Origin: an uncultured Anaerolineae bacterium
GTDB taxonomy: Bacteria > Chloroflexota > Anaerolineae > Anaerolineales > Villigracilaceae
Direction of reading: 5' to 3'
NCBI GenBank assembly: GCA_937120535.1
Contig: CAKZJX010000010.1
Coordinates: 1-64,000 of the forward strand
Length of the DNA: 64,000 nt
This document shows positions 9,680 through 17,985 of this stretch, one piece after another. The stretch's first letter is position 1. The number at the start of each line of letters is the position of its first letter. The translations under genes were made by a program, and so were the position numbers. Under the pieces are notes generated by a model. It was not told the origin of the DNA, did no database searches, and was given only the letters and a program-made list of their open reading frames with translations.

Positions 9680-10228
9680 CTATCGGTTGGCCAGGCGCAA
9701 CCGTCGGACCAAAACGATCACGACCAGCAGGGTGAGCGTGATCACCATCAATCCTGGTGCGCCGGTTTGATCGAGGAAGCCAGTTTGTGGCAAAAGCGTA
9801 GAGGTGGGCAGGACGGTCGCTGTCAGCTGGGCCTGTGCAGCCTGAGTCAGGGCGGCAGCCACCGTGGCCGTGGCCGGATCTGGAGTGGCCATCATCGCGG
9901 GGGTCGGTTGTTGAACCACCGGTGTTTCGGTGGGAGCCAGAGTTAGGGTGGCCATAGCTTGCATGGTGAGGGCGTCTGCAATGGCCGTTGCGGTCAAGCC
10001 CTGGCTGACCAACAGCTGCTGCGCCACCAGCGTCGCCTGCTGGCTCTGGCGGACAGCTGCCTGGCGGGGCAAGATGACCAACCCATAAACAGCGATCAGG
10101 GCGATCGAGATCAGAACCAACCCACCGAGGATCGCCGCCGCAATGAGAAAGGTGCGATTCCCCGACTCTTCCGGTGGCTGTTCCTTCTCTTCAGCCCAGG
10201 GGGTCAATTCCTCATCTTGTTCGAACAT
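9680..10228 (-). CDS. Membrane protein with C-terminal LPQTG sorting-like signal
   Basis: A 182-residue protein of unknown function, last gene of the eight-gene operon. A short acidic cytoplasmic N-terminus leads into a transmembrane helix at about residues 27-52. A Thr/Pro/Ala/Gln-rich, probably disordered extracytoplasmic linker follows, with repeated TPxxxAT and AAALTQAAQAQLTAT stretches. The C-terminus has LPQTG, a hydrophobic stretch (APGLMVITLTLLVVIVLV) and a positive tail RRLRLANR. That layout matches a sortase cell-wall signal, although an uncleaved N-terminal helix is unusual with it. An AGGAG precedes the ATG. The motif could also be only a second membrane anchor. Confidence 0.6.
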   Translation of the reverse strand: MFEQDEELTPWAEEKEQPPEESGNRTFLIAAAILGGLVLISIALIAVYGLVILPRQAAVRQSQQATLVAQQLLVSQGLTATAIADALTMQAMATLTLAPTETPVVQQPTPAMMATPDPATATVAAALTQAAQAQLTATVLPTSTLLPQTGFLDQTGAPGLMVITLTLLVVIVLVRRLRLANR

Positions 10229-10297
10229 GGGCCACTCTCCTAAAAATTAGTTTTTGGAGGCGTTGACGTTTGGCGCACGCAGGACGGCGCCAGGCAA

Positions 10298-11353
10298 TTA
10301 TCCCACAACTTCCAGATTTGCCAGAGGGACAAGCAGCTCCTCGTTGGTCTCTAGGCGTACCTCAGCGGCCGGCGCGCGCAGGCCGCTGGGCAAGGAAACC
10401 GCCTCCTCATACAGCCGAACAATGGACCCGATGGCGCCGTATCGTGTGCCGGCCCGCAGGCGCACCTGCTGCCCTTCGGCAAAGGCGATCACATCTGCTG
10501 GAGGAACCGGCTCGATCGCCACCGGTAGGGGGATGATCACCTCAGGGCGTGCTCCGCTGAATCGATCGGTGCTCTCGGCGTTAACGGAAGCCTCGCGCTT
10601 CACGTTGGTGCTCAGCAGGCGATAGGCAGCGCTGTTCATCGGGATGTGACCAAAGCCATCGGTCACCAGGATCGGATAGCGCATCTGCAAGGCCAAGGGA
10701 AGGAGCGGGGGATTCAAGCTCGATAGGATCAGGCCACGCACAGGCAACTCGGCGGCGGTGTTCAACGTTTCCGCGTCGTGCACGATCCCGCCCAAGATCA
10801 CCATGCCGCGTAGGCTCACATCCAGGCGATCGGGCCGGAGCACTGTATCCGGAGCGTCCATAAGATTGAATAAGACCCCGCTCTCGATCCGCCCGTTGCC
10901 CCACACGCCCTGGATCAGTGCACCCGCTGTTTGAATCACAACCCCACGGTCGGGGATCACCTCGATTACCTGGCCGGGCAGGCCGGCCCGTAGCACCAAA
11001 TTCACCTCGCCGACCTCAAGCAGGACGCGCCCGCCTCCCGCCACAACCACCCGCCCATCGCGTGGAGCGCGCACTTGGCGAGGAAACGGCCCGCGCGTCA
11101 TGGCGATCAACGAATTGGCGATCAATTCATCGCCCTCCTTGCAAACAATCAAACGGTCAGCTGTAGCAGGCGAGACGCCCAGCTTACGAGCCACATCGAT
11201 CAAAAGATGCTCACGCGCCCAGCGCGCCTCGGCGACCACATCCCCGGCCGAGAGGCGTTGATTCAAGCGAGCGTGTAGTACGCCGGGTACCGGCAAGAGG
11301 CGCTTGCGTTGAATGGTGGTCAGGGGAAGGATATGTAGGACGGGCGCAAGCAT
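10298..11353 (-). CDS. Conserved protein with barrel-sandwich and KOW-like domains, function unknown
   Basis: A 351-residue protein with no signal peptide or clear membrane helix. Residues about 25-135 have the beta-rich pattern of a biotinyl/lipoyl-like barrel-sandwich hybrid (VLHARLNQRLSAGDVVAEA, then VRAPRDGRVVVAGGG). The middle (LRGMVILGGIVHDAETLNTA, then PVRGLILSSLN) looks like a Rossmann-type alpha/beta segment. The last 65 residues (GTRYGAIGSIVRLYE, then VPLANLEVVG) resemble a KOW/NusG-like small barrel. It starts three bases after the ASKHA gene stop, so the two probably act together. No catalytic motif was found, and the domain names are by pattern only. Confidence 0.55.
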   Translation of the reverse strand: MLAPVLHILPLTTIQRKRLLPVPGVLHARLNQRLSAGDVVAEARWAREHLLIDVARKLGVSPATADRLIVCKEGDELIANSLIAMTRGPFPRQVRAPRDGRVVVAGGGRVLLEVGEVNLVLRAGLPGQVIEVIPDRGVVIQTAGALIQGVWGNGRIESGVLFNLMDAPDTVLRPDRLDVSLRGMVILGGIVHDAETLNTAAELPVRGLILSSLNPPLLPLALQMRYPILVTDGFGHIPMNSAAYRLLSTNVKREASVNAESTDRFSGARPEVIIPLPVAIEPVPPADVIAFAEGQQVRLRAGTRYGAIGSIVRLYEEAVSLPSGLRAPAAEVRLETNEELLVPLANLEVVG

Positions 11354-11356
11354 GGG

Positions 11357-13111
11357 TTAGCCTCCCAACGTCCAGAGCCATTTCTGGAAGAGTTCACGTC
11401 GCCGAACGGGATCCGCCGGCAGCGGAATCGGACGTCCACGAGCGTCGATCACCACCCCCAGCGCACCGCCGTTGACCGTAACCGTCTTGCTCTGACCAGG
11501 ACCGAAGCCTACATCGGCGCGGCGCAGCGGTTGCAGCGATAGGCGTGCCGTTTGACCCACTGTAAGGGGAAGGGTTTCCAGCGCGCCTTGTCGGATCTCC
11601 AAACGGGCTTCGTTCCCGTCCTCATAGCGCAAGCGGACCCGCAGGACGGGAGTTCCGTAGTGAGCATCGCTCACCACCGAGACCGTGGTCCCTAGGTTTT
11701 GGAAAGCGCCTGACTCGAGGACATGTACTGGCAAGATAGCGTTCCAGCTGGCGGCGACCCCCAGCAGAGGAAGGACGTTATATCGGTCGAGCAACACTTG
11801 GGTGATCCCAACCGGCTGGATGGCATCCAACAGCAACAGCAGATTCTGGCCGGGTGTCGTGCCGTCGGTCAGCGGGCCCCCGCTGGCAAACAGAAATTCC
11901 AGGCGAGGCATCAAGTCTGGGCGTAGGACAGGGGCGTTTTCGGGAAAATCTCGTCGGGCGGCTTGAATCGCCAGGTAGAGCATCTGACGTGAAATGGCCT
12001 GGGCAATCGAGCGATCTTCGGGGGTGGCAGGGATGATGGAAGGGTAAAGGACCCGTTGGTAGATGGCGTTGCGCATGCTGCTTTCTGAGATATCTAAGGA
12101 AAGCCAACGCATAAAGTGATCGAGCGGGATCTGGTGCAAGATAGTTGCCAGATTCTCCCCTAGCCCGTATTGGGGATAGACCCGCAAACACAGATCGCCG
12201 TCAAATCCAGCCAGGACGTGGGCTGAGGAGGCGCCTAACCCCACGTTTAGAACCCCGCTGCTGGCTCCTGTTAACCGACTCAAGAATCTCACAATGCGGC
12301 CGGCGGCATGGGCGGTCGGCAGCAGATGTCCCTTGGTCCAGCCGGCCAATTCTTCCATCCCATTGAGCTGCTTGCGGCGGATGAGGTTGACCAGATGAGC
12401 CAGCTCATGCATCGCCGGACTCACGTCCTCCGTGTCGAGCGACGGGCGCACGTTTGGACTGATACGGAGTGCCGAGCTGAGGGGGGCCAGCAATTCTTGA
12501 ACGTTTTCAGCCAGGCTGCTGTTGCCGGCAAAGAGGATAGCTGGACGTCGCTCGTTGGGCATCAGGTAGCAGGCCAACCCGACGATGTCGAGCATCTGTT
12601 GTATGGCGTGCGAGGCGCCGCCATCGGTGCCACCGGTCACGATGATCAGGTCGGGACGGGCGCGCAGCAGGGCATCGATCTGCTCGTCTGGGTGTCGGCG
12701 ATCGTTCAAGCTCAGGCGTTCCACGATCTGGCCATACGTGCTCTCTGCTAGACGCCGGGCCGACTCCAGCGAGACCTCGGCTAGCAGACCGACGATAGCA
12801 ATGCGCAGCGCCGACCCAGCCGATACCGTCGCCACCACTGCATCCACGCCGGAGCCATCGGCCTGCGTCGGCACGATCAAGCGCCGTTGCGGATCGAGTA
12901 GGACCCGGCCGGTGATGTTTTGGACGCGTTCGATCGCTTCTCGAATCCCTAGGCCGATGTCTTTGTAGGGGGCTTCGGCTGTGCTTCGTGCTTGACCGGC
13001 AGCCAAAAAGCGATAAACCCCCTCCACTACGTCAAATAGCACGGCTCGCGTGGTAGAGGGGCCAACGTCAATTGCTAATAATGAGTTTCCTTCAACCAAT
13101 GAGATCGGCAT
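11357..13111 (-). CDS. MutL/GlmL-like ASKHA-fold protein (PF13941-like)
   Basis: A 584-residue protein resembling the glutamate-mutase-associated MutL/GlmL family, an actin/Hsp70/sugar-kinase ATPase fold of poorly known role. The phosphate-1 loop is LLAIDVGPSTTRAVLFDVVEG near the start. Other family-like segments are DAVVATVSAGSALRIAIVGL, LIIVTGGTDGGAS and GVLNVGLGASSAHVL. The last 120 residues are beta-rich and outside the usual core. The track ORF begins at 13156, but the ATG at 13111 has AGGAG eight bases upstream and begins just before the ATPase core, so it is preferred. No glutamate mutase genes are near. It is the only likely NTPase of its operon. Confidence 0.65.
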   Translation of the reverse strand: MPISLVEGNSLLAIDVGPSTTRAVLFDVVEGVYRFLAAGQARSTAEAPYKDIGLGIREAIERVQNITGRVLLDPQRRLIVPTQADGSGVDAVVATVSAGSALRIAIVGLLAEVSLESARRLAESTYGQIVERLSLNDRRHPDEQIDALLRARPDLIIVTGGTDGGASHAIQQMLDIVGLACYLMPNERRPAILFAGNSSLAENVQELLAPLSSALRISPNVRPSLDTEDVSPAMHELAHLVNLIRRKQLNGMEELAGWTKGHLLPTAHAAGRIVRFLSRLTGASSGVLNVGLGASSAHVLAGFDGDLCLRVYPQYGLGENLATILHQIPLDHFMRWLSLDISESSMRNAIYQRVLYPSIIPATPEDRSIAQAISRQMLYLAIQAARRDFPENAPVLRPDLMPRLEFLFASGGPLTDGTTPGQNLLLLLDAIQPVGITQVLLDRYNVLPLLGVAASWNAILPVHVLESGAFQNLGTTVSVVSDAHYGTPVLRVRLRYEDGNEARLEIRQGALETLPLTVGQTARLSLQPLRRADVGFGPGQSKTVTVNGGALGVVIDARGRPIPLPADPVRRRELFQKWLWTLGG

Positions 13112-13149
13112 CGAGCGGTCTCCTGCCGCAGCGAGATAGGCGATTGAGG

Positions 13150-13824
13150 CTACCACCCAAATAGGGAGAGCATAGCCTGCACACGTTCGACCAGGGCCGT
13201 CAGGGCAGCCAAGTATACTCCGGCAAATAGGGCGCCGAAGGCGAGCGCTAGGAACAATTTGCCCATCCAGGAGGCAATCTCAACCACAGGGTTGCGCCGA
13301 ATGGAACCATCCCGTTGACGACGCGCACCGAAATGGAAGTACGCCAAGGTGGAAATGGTCCCGATCAGCATGACGGCGCCGTTGAACAGGGCCTCGAGCG
13401 GGTTTATCCCACGCTCGGCCAGGGCTATCAGATCAAATGGCTCGCTAGCCGCCAGGAGTTGGGGAACCAGGGTGCCCTGGACAGCGCCAAGGATGGCCAC
13501 GGCTGCGCCGGCCCCAACCAGATAGCCCACTGCCGGCCCTCCTAACCAGGCCAAGCGCGAGGAGATCCGCATAAGCAGCAGCGTTCCAAGCACTAAGGGA
13601 ACGACCAACAGGCTGCGCTCAAGCATCGGAGCTTGCGCCAGAGGAAGGATCAGGTAGGGCCAGAGCACCTGGTAGAGCATGACAACAGCCACATAGCCGG
13701 CGGTGACGCCCACAAAGATGTGCACGGCAAATCGAAATAAGGGAGTATCGCCAAACAGGTAGCTGAATACCATTACGGTGAGCAGGAAGCCAACCAAGCT
13801 GGAGAGAAACTCGGGATTCAGCAT
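13150..13824 (-). CDS. Multi-pass membrane protein of the eight-gene operon
   Basis: About 224 residues with five or six hydrophobic helices (for example FLSSLVGFLLTVMVFSYLF and LLVVPLVLGTLLLMRI). A short basic loop RRQRDGSIRRNP lies near residue 180. The track ORF starts at 13941, inside the upstream gene. The ATG at 13824 overlaps that gene's stop as ATGA, matching the coupling elsewhere in the operon, so it was chosen. I do not recognise the family. The topology suits a membrane partner for the zinc-ribbon/LPDWL protein and the ASKHA protein beside it. Confidence 0.6.
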   Translation of the reverse strand: MLNPEFLSSLVGFLLTVMVFSYLFGDTPLFRFAVHIFVGVTAGYVAVVMLYQVLWPYLILPLAQAPMLERSLLVVPLVLGTLLLMRISSRLAWLGGPAVGYLVGAGAAVAILGAVQGTLVPQLLAASEPFDLIALAERGINPLEALFNGAVMLIGTISTLAYFHFGARRQRDGSIRRNPVVEIASWMGKLFLALAFGALFAGVYLAALTALVERVQAMLSLFGW

Positions 13825-16349
13825 CACTCTTCTGCCTTGTTTGGAGAGTAGCGTCCACGAACCCGAGCCACCAAGCTCACTATTCCACCCAACAAGATCA
13901 GTAAGACGACTAGAGATAGGGCGATGTGATAGGCGTTCCAATAGGCGCTCACTGGGCTGCTTAGGTTGCTCGTGGCTTCAAAAGCGGCACCCACCGGGAG
14001 TCCGCTCAATAATCCATGTGCTTGGCCGGAGAGCAGGTAGGGTTGGATGAGGGGAGCTGCCTGGGTGCTGGCGATAACGACCAGGAAATTTCCCTGGCGC
14101 TGATCGCCTGTCTGTTCGATCCACGCTCGGGCAAGGCCGGCTTGGTCGGTGAGCAGGATCATGGCACGATAGTCGGAGAACCGCTGGACGGCCTGCAGAG
14201 CTGGGCGATTCCAGAGTTCGGACGGCAGCGCCAACCGAGGATAGAGGGCAAAGGTGCGAATGCCCACCACACCGCCAGGCAGGTAGCCAAGGCGAATAAA
14301 GGTGTTCTCTAGGGAGGGATATCGCTGTTCCAGGCGAGTCAGGAATCGCTCCGCCAGGGCCATGCCGGTGGGTGAGGTGGAAAGGGCAGTGATGTTGGGT
14401 GAGCGCAATCCAAGCAAACGATCCACGAAGGGAATCGCTACGGCCTCTAGCTCGCCGGCCAGGGCCGGCTGATAATCGAAGATCATCAGCAGGGGTGCGT
14501 TAACTGGCAGGGCATCTAGCACCTGTAGAGCGCGATTGCTTTCGATAGGCAGTCCGACAGGCAGAGGAATGGCGCGGAAACCGACGATTTGTACAGCAAG
14601 GACCGTTAGCACTAACAGAGTTGCTAGGGCCCATCGTAGTGTTTTCTGCGAGGCGATGAGCAAGCTGCTGCGGATGGGTTTGGGTTGGGCTTCGGTGTTG
14701 AGTATTTGTTCGAGCAACAGAGCATCGGCTTGTTGGGCCTCACTGGCTTGAAGCAGCAAGCCTTGGGGTTTGGGTTTGCCGGAGATGAGCACATCGATCG
14801 GAGGTAACACACCTTGCAGGCCGGCTAACGGACCGCTAACTTCTATTGGAACGTCTTCTTCAAGGGATGTTGGCGCACCGGTCAACACGGTTTCCACGGG
14901 ACGCATGGCTTGCACCCAGGAGGGCAGCTCGGCCGGAGCGAGATCTTCTAAGAAAGGTGGTTTGGGCTCCTCGGCCGGAGTGATAGCCGAGAGCCATTCG
15001 GGCATTTCAAGCGAGAAGATGTCTTCGCTGGCGGCTGGGCGTGCTTCTTCTTGAGGGGCGAGGAAGGCCGGACTGCGCGGAAGTTCGGTTGGAGCTGCGG
15101 GCGGCGTCGGAGCAGTGGTGGAGGCTTCTTCTCGGGCGAAGGAGGCGAGATACTCGGGCAGGGCGGTTTCCACCGGACCCGCTGGCTCGGTTTCTGCGCC
15201 GAATGGCGGGGGGCCGGCCTCGCTGGGTTTGGAGCTACGTGGCCAATCGGGGAGGTCGGCCTGCTGGAAGGGTTCAACCTTCGGCGGAGGCGCCGTTGCT
15301 GCTTGGAGTTGGCTCAGCCAGTCGGGCAAGGCCGAATCAGGGGGAGCGGCTTGGAGAGGTAGAGTCGGCCCCTCGCCTGGGCCGGTCGAGGGCAAGTGGT
15401 CTAAGGGGAAGGAGGGTTCTGTGGAAACGGGAGCAGTTTCTGCCGGCGCAGCGGTTTCGACCGCAGATTTCAGCCAATCGGGCAAATCAAAGGTGTCTTC
15501 GGCAGGCAAGCCGCGGTCTTCTGCTCGGGTCAGGGCTGCTTCGGGTTCGGTCATGCCGGCAAACCAGTCGTCGAGCGACGTGCCGGCAGCCGGTGCGAAG
15601 GGAGAGACGGCCGGCAGTGGAGTTTCTTCTGTTGAAGGGGGTGGTTGGGGTGCAGCTGTTTCTGCCGTCGCTTGATTTAGCCAATCAAGCAATTCACCCG
15701 TAGCCGGAGGAGTTGGTTCTTCGAGGAAGGGTGAGGTGGTAGGAGGCTCTGCCGAGGGGGGTGATGGTTCGTCTAATCGTGAGAGCCAGTCAGAGACCTC
15801 GTCCAGCGGTTTGGCTTCCTCTTCAGGGCCCCGAAGCCAGGACATCAAGTCCGCTTCTTCCGCCTCGGGCGCAGAGATTTGGGCAACGCCGCCTAGTTCG
15901 TCAGGAGCGAATGCTTCGGGGGCGAATTCTTGGAAGGTGAAGGCCGGTGGGGTCGGTGGGGGTGATTCGGCGAGGGCTGACGGAGGGGAGAATTGCTCGC
16001 GCAACCAATCGGGAAGTTCTTCGTCTTGGGCTTCGTCTCGAGCCACCGCTTCGAGACCGGCTAACCACTCGGGGAGGTCCGACGAGGCGGCGGGTTCGGC
16101 AAGAGGCGTTTCTCTTTTTTCTGGTTTTTCTTCTTGATCGGTGGTTGTAGAGCGAGCGGCCTCGCGGGCCTGACGCAACCAGTCGGGCAGCATAGGTTCG
16201 AGTTCGGAGGTGGATTTTTCTGTGGGCACCAGGCCAGGACGAACACGCTCTTTATCGACAATGGGATGAAGAGCATGCTGGCAGAAGAAGCACCGATCTT
16301 GCTCGGGAGGGTTTGGCGTACCGCAGTTGGGGCACAGGATCTCGCTCAT
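13824..16349 (-). CDS. Zinc-ribbon membrane protein with 13 LPDWL-type repeats
   Basis: An 841-residue protein of unknown function. A zinc ribbon (CPNCG then CFFCQ) fills residues 6-24. A long Pro/Glu/Ala-rich, probably disordered region reaches about residue 510. It carries some 13 spaced copies of a short motif, consensus [LM]P[DE]W[LV], such as LPDWLRQ, LPEWLAG, LPDWLKS, MPEWLSA and LPSWVQA. A transmembrane helix at about 570-590 is followed by a folded, presumably extracytoplasmic domain (about 600-795). A second helix at about 805-828 precedes a basic tail. The layout suggests a cytoplasmic docking arm plus an external sensor or enzyme domain. It overlaps both neighbours by ATGA. Confidence 0.65.
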   Translation of the reverse strand: MSEILCPNCGTPNPPEQDRCFFCQHALHPIVDKERVRPGLVPTEKSTSELEPMLPDWLRQAREAARSTTTDQEEKPEKRETPLAEPAASSDLPEWLAGLEAVARDEAQDEELPDWLREQFSPPSALAESPPPTPPAFTFQEFAPEAFAPDELGGVAQISAPEAEEADLMSWLRGPEEEAKPLDEVSDWLSRLDEPSPPSAEPPTTSPFLEEPTPPATGELLDWLNQATAETAAPQPPPSTEETPLPAVSPFAPAAGTSLDDWFAGMTEPEAALTRAEDRGLPAEDTFDLPDWLKSAVETAAPAETAPVSTEPSFPLDHLPSTGPGEGPTLPLQAAPPDSALPDWLSQLQAATAPPPKVEPFQQADLPDWPRSSKPSEAGPPPFGAETEPAGPVETALPEYLASFAREEASTTAPTPPAAPTELPRSPAFLAPQEEARPAASEDIFSLEMPEWLSAITPAEEPKPPFLEDLAPAELPSWVQAMRPVETVLTGAPTSLEEDVPIEVSGPLAGLQGVLPPIDVLISGKPKPQGLLLQASEAQQADALLLEQILNTEAQPKPIRSSLLIASQKTLRWALATLLVLTVLAVQIVGFRAIPLPVGLPIESNRALQVLDALPVNAPLLMIFDYQPALAGELEAVAIPFVDRLLGLRSPNITALSTSPTGMALAERFLTRLEQRYPSLENTFIRLGYLPGGVVGIRTFALYPRLALPSELWNRPALQAVQRFSDYRAMILLTDQAGLARAWIEQTGDQRQGNFLVVIASTQAAPLIQPYLLSGQAHGLLSGLPVGAAFEATSNLSSPVSAYWNAYHIALSLVVLLILLGGIVSLVARVRGRYSPNKAEE

Positions 16350-16975
16350 GTTTTCTCACCATAAGGACGATCGAGCGCAAATAGGACGCGCAGGCCCGTC
16401 ACCAGCGCTCCCAGGGCAACTCCCAGCAATAGGCCACGCAATCCGCCGGCGACCGGGCTGAACAATAACCAGGGGCGCACCCAATCGCTTAGGATGGGTA
16501 TTTCTCCCAAGAATGGCAAGGAGACAGATGAAAGCAACCAGAGGACCACAATGGCTAAGAACAGGATGGACATCCAATCTGCACGGCGGCGCAGGAGTCG
16601 CATGGCGGCGTAGAGGAGCGTGACGGCCAGTAAAGCCATGAGCGAGGCTTCCACCGGTACAATGATGGCTTCTACGGCAACTTGCATCCAGGGATGGGAG
16701 GGGCCTCCTAGTACGCCGATGAACAGGGTTGCTAATAAGGCAACCAACAAGGTAAGGCTGTCGAGCGCGCCTGCCTGGCGCCGGCGGACTCGCGAAAAAT
16801 GGACAGCAAACAAGTTGCCGATGCCCACCAACACGGCAATGCCAGCCAGGATCATCCCCCATTGCAACAATTGCATGCTGATCGATCGCAAGAGGGGGAT
16901 GGGCAGGATCGATCCTATCAGGATGAGAGCCCCGATAGCGATGGCAAAGGCGGTTGGGACGAGCCATGATTTCAT
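16346..16975 (-). CDS. Multi-pass membrane protein of the eight-gene operon
   Basis: 209 residues with six predicted hydrophobic helices. The basic loops HFSRVRRRQAG and RLLRRRAD probably face the cytoplasm. No enzymatic motif is visible and the family is not recognised. The start and stop both overlap the neighbouring genes by four bases (ATGA), which fixes the start and implies coupled translation. Together with the 224-residue protein it may form the membrane core of an unnamed complex. Confidence 0.6.
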   Translation of the reverse strand: MKSWLVPTAFAIAIGALILIGSILPIPLLRSISMQLLQWGMILAGIAVLVGIGNLFAVHFSRVRRRQAGALDSLTLLVALLATLFIGVLGGPSHPWMQVAVEAIIVPVEASLMALLAVTLLYAAMRLLRRRADWMSILFLAIVVLWLLSSVSLPFLGEIPILSDWVRPWLLFSPVAGGLRGLLLGVALGALVTGLRVLFALDRPYGEKT

Positions 16976-17712
16976 AGCATCCCTACCCCTTTCAGGCCGG
17001 CCAGGATCAATAAGGTCAGGATGATCAACCAGCGCAGCACGTCCTGTACTTGTAGGCTAGCACGTTGGAACGCCTCTTGACCGACATAGGCTGGAGCTGC
17101 AAAGAGTTCTTCGCCGACCAGCGGCTCTGAAGTGCTGGCAAAGAAGATCGCTTGGGCAGAGGGCTCCATCGCCGCTGCGATAAGGGAGGTGTTGGCGCGT
17201 TCGGCGGCATCGGCCAAGAGCCCGGCTTCGGCCCCGAAATCACCGATTACGATGTTGGTCGAGACGTTTTCTTGGGAAATGACGCTCATCGCTCCAGCGG
17301 CATAGGAAAAGGGGGTCAGGCCGCTCAGCTGAGCCTGGTTGGGCTGAAATCGTTCTTCTTCGCCGGTAGCTTGGTGTGCCGTTTGAAGGGTGTCGTGGGA
17401 GAGGAGCGCTAGAACGGCGTCGCCAGAAGTGGCGATCGGGGGACGGTCGCCAATGGAAGCCCCTTCTCCGATCTTTCGCAACAGAGCTAAGGCAGCAAAT
17501 GAGGCGGCACCGCGTGGTAGGAGCAGGTCGCCGTGACCTAGAGCAAGGTGCAGACGAGTCCCTTCTTCCACCGAGATTGCCGTCGCTCGGCGCAGACGGG
17601 AGAAAGCGGGGATGTTGCGCAGAGTGACGGGCGTTCTGCGTTGTAAAAAGCGCAGGGCCGGCAAAAGCACCGCTGCGATCAGGATCAGCGCTAATGCGAC
17701 CAAATCGATCAT
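16972..17712 (-). CDS. DUF6754-like membrane protein
   Basis: 246 residues with one membrane helix at the N-terminus (about 2-20) and one near the C-terminus (about 225-244). Between them is a soluble domain containing GTRLHLALGHGDLLLPRGAAS, then GDAVLALLSHDTLQTAHQA and FGAEAGLLADAAERANTSLIAAA. The pattern matches the family I know as DUF6754, seen mainly in Chloroflexota and related lineages and of unknown function. Its ATG overlaps the stop of the small first gene of the operon. The Asn/Ser/Thr-rich loops suit an extracytoplasmic or membrane-surface location. The family name is from memory and was not searched. Confidence 0.6.
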   Translation of the reverse strand: MIDLVALALILIAAVLLPALRFLQRRTPVTLRNIPAFSRLRRATAISVEEGTRLHLALGHGDLLLPRGAASFAALALLRKIGEGASIGDRPPIATSGDAVLALLSHDTLQTAHQATGEEERFQPNQAQLSGLTPFSYAAGAMSVISQENVSTNIVIGDFGAEAGLLADAAERANTSLIAAAMEPSAQAIFFASTSEPLVGEELFAAPAYVGQEAFQRASLQVQDVLRWLIILTLLILAGLKGVGML

Positions 17713-17948
17713 CTCAACTCCTCTTCGCGCAGATAGGCTGCGAAGGCATGGCGTGCCTCTTCATCTTCTAGGAGATCAGCCAGGGCTTCGCTTTGTTCAC
17801 CGAGCAGTGGACGGGCAATGAAGAGTGCCTGCGCGCCAAGCAAAACAAACGGTGCGCTAGCTTCTAGCAACCAAGCAAACCAATCAGCCAGGTTGAGGTG
17901 ACGCAGGTGATCGGCCCAGGTCACCCATTCTGCTCGTAGCCTATGCAT
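17709..17948 (-). CDS. Small membrane protein, first gene of the eight-gene operon
   Basis: 79 residues: an amphipathic N-terminus (HRLRAEWVTWADHL), one membrane-spanning stretch (about residues 25-48, ASAPFVLLGAQALFIA), and an acidic helical tail ending AAYLREEELR. The track ORF starts at 18008, but the ATG at 17948 follows a TATACT box by exactly six bases, so the mRNA is probably leaderless and this is the start. The stop overlaps the next gene as ATGA. The family is not recognised. Confidence 0.55.
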   Translation of the reverse strand: MHRLRAEWVTWADHLRHLNLADWFAWLLEASAPFVLLGAQALFIARPLLGEQSEALADLLEDEEARHAFAAYLREEELR

Positions 17949-17985
17949 GTTAAGAGTATAGCACAGTTTAATAAATGAGTGTTGA
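17949..17985 (-). promoter_or_regulatory. Promoter of the eight-gene operon, predicted leaderless
   Basis: On the minus strand TATACT (plus bases 17955-17960) is followed by CTTAAC and then the ATG at 17948. A TCAACA (17980-17985) is a poor -35 at 19-base spacing. Tight ATGA coupling downstream suggests this one promoter serves at least the first five genes and probably all eight. Confidence 0.5.

Noticed and set aside
15041-15703. 220-aa and 186-aa plus-strand ORFs opposite the LPDWL protein
   Set aside because: Low-complexity Arg/Gly/Ser-rich shadows of the Pro/Glu-rich minus-strand repeats.
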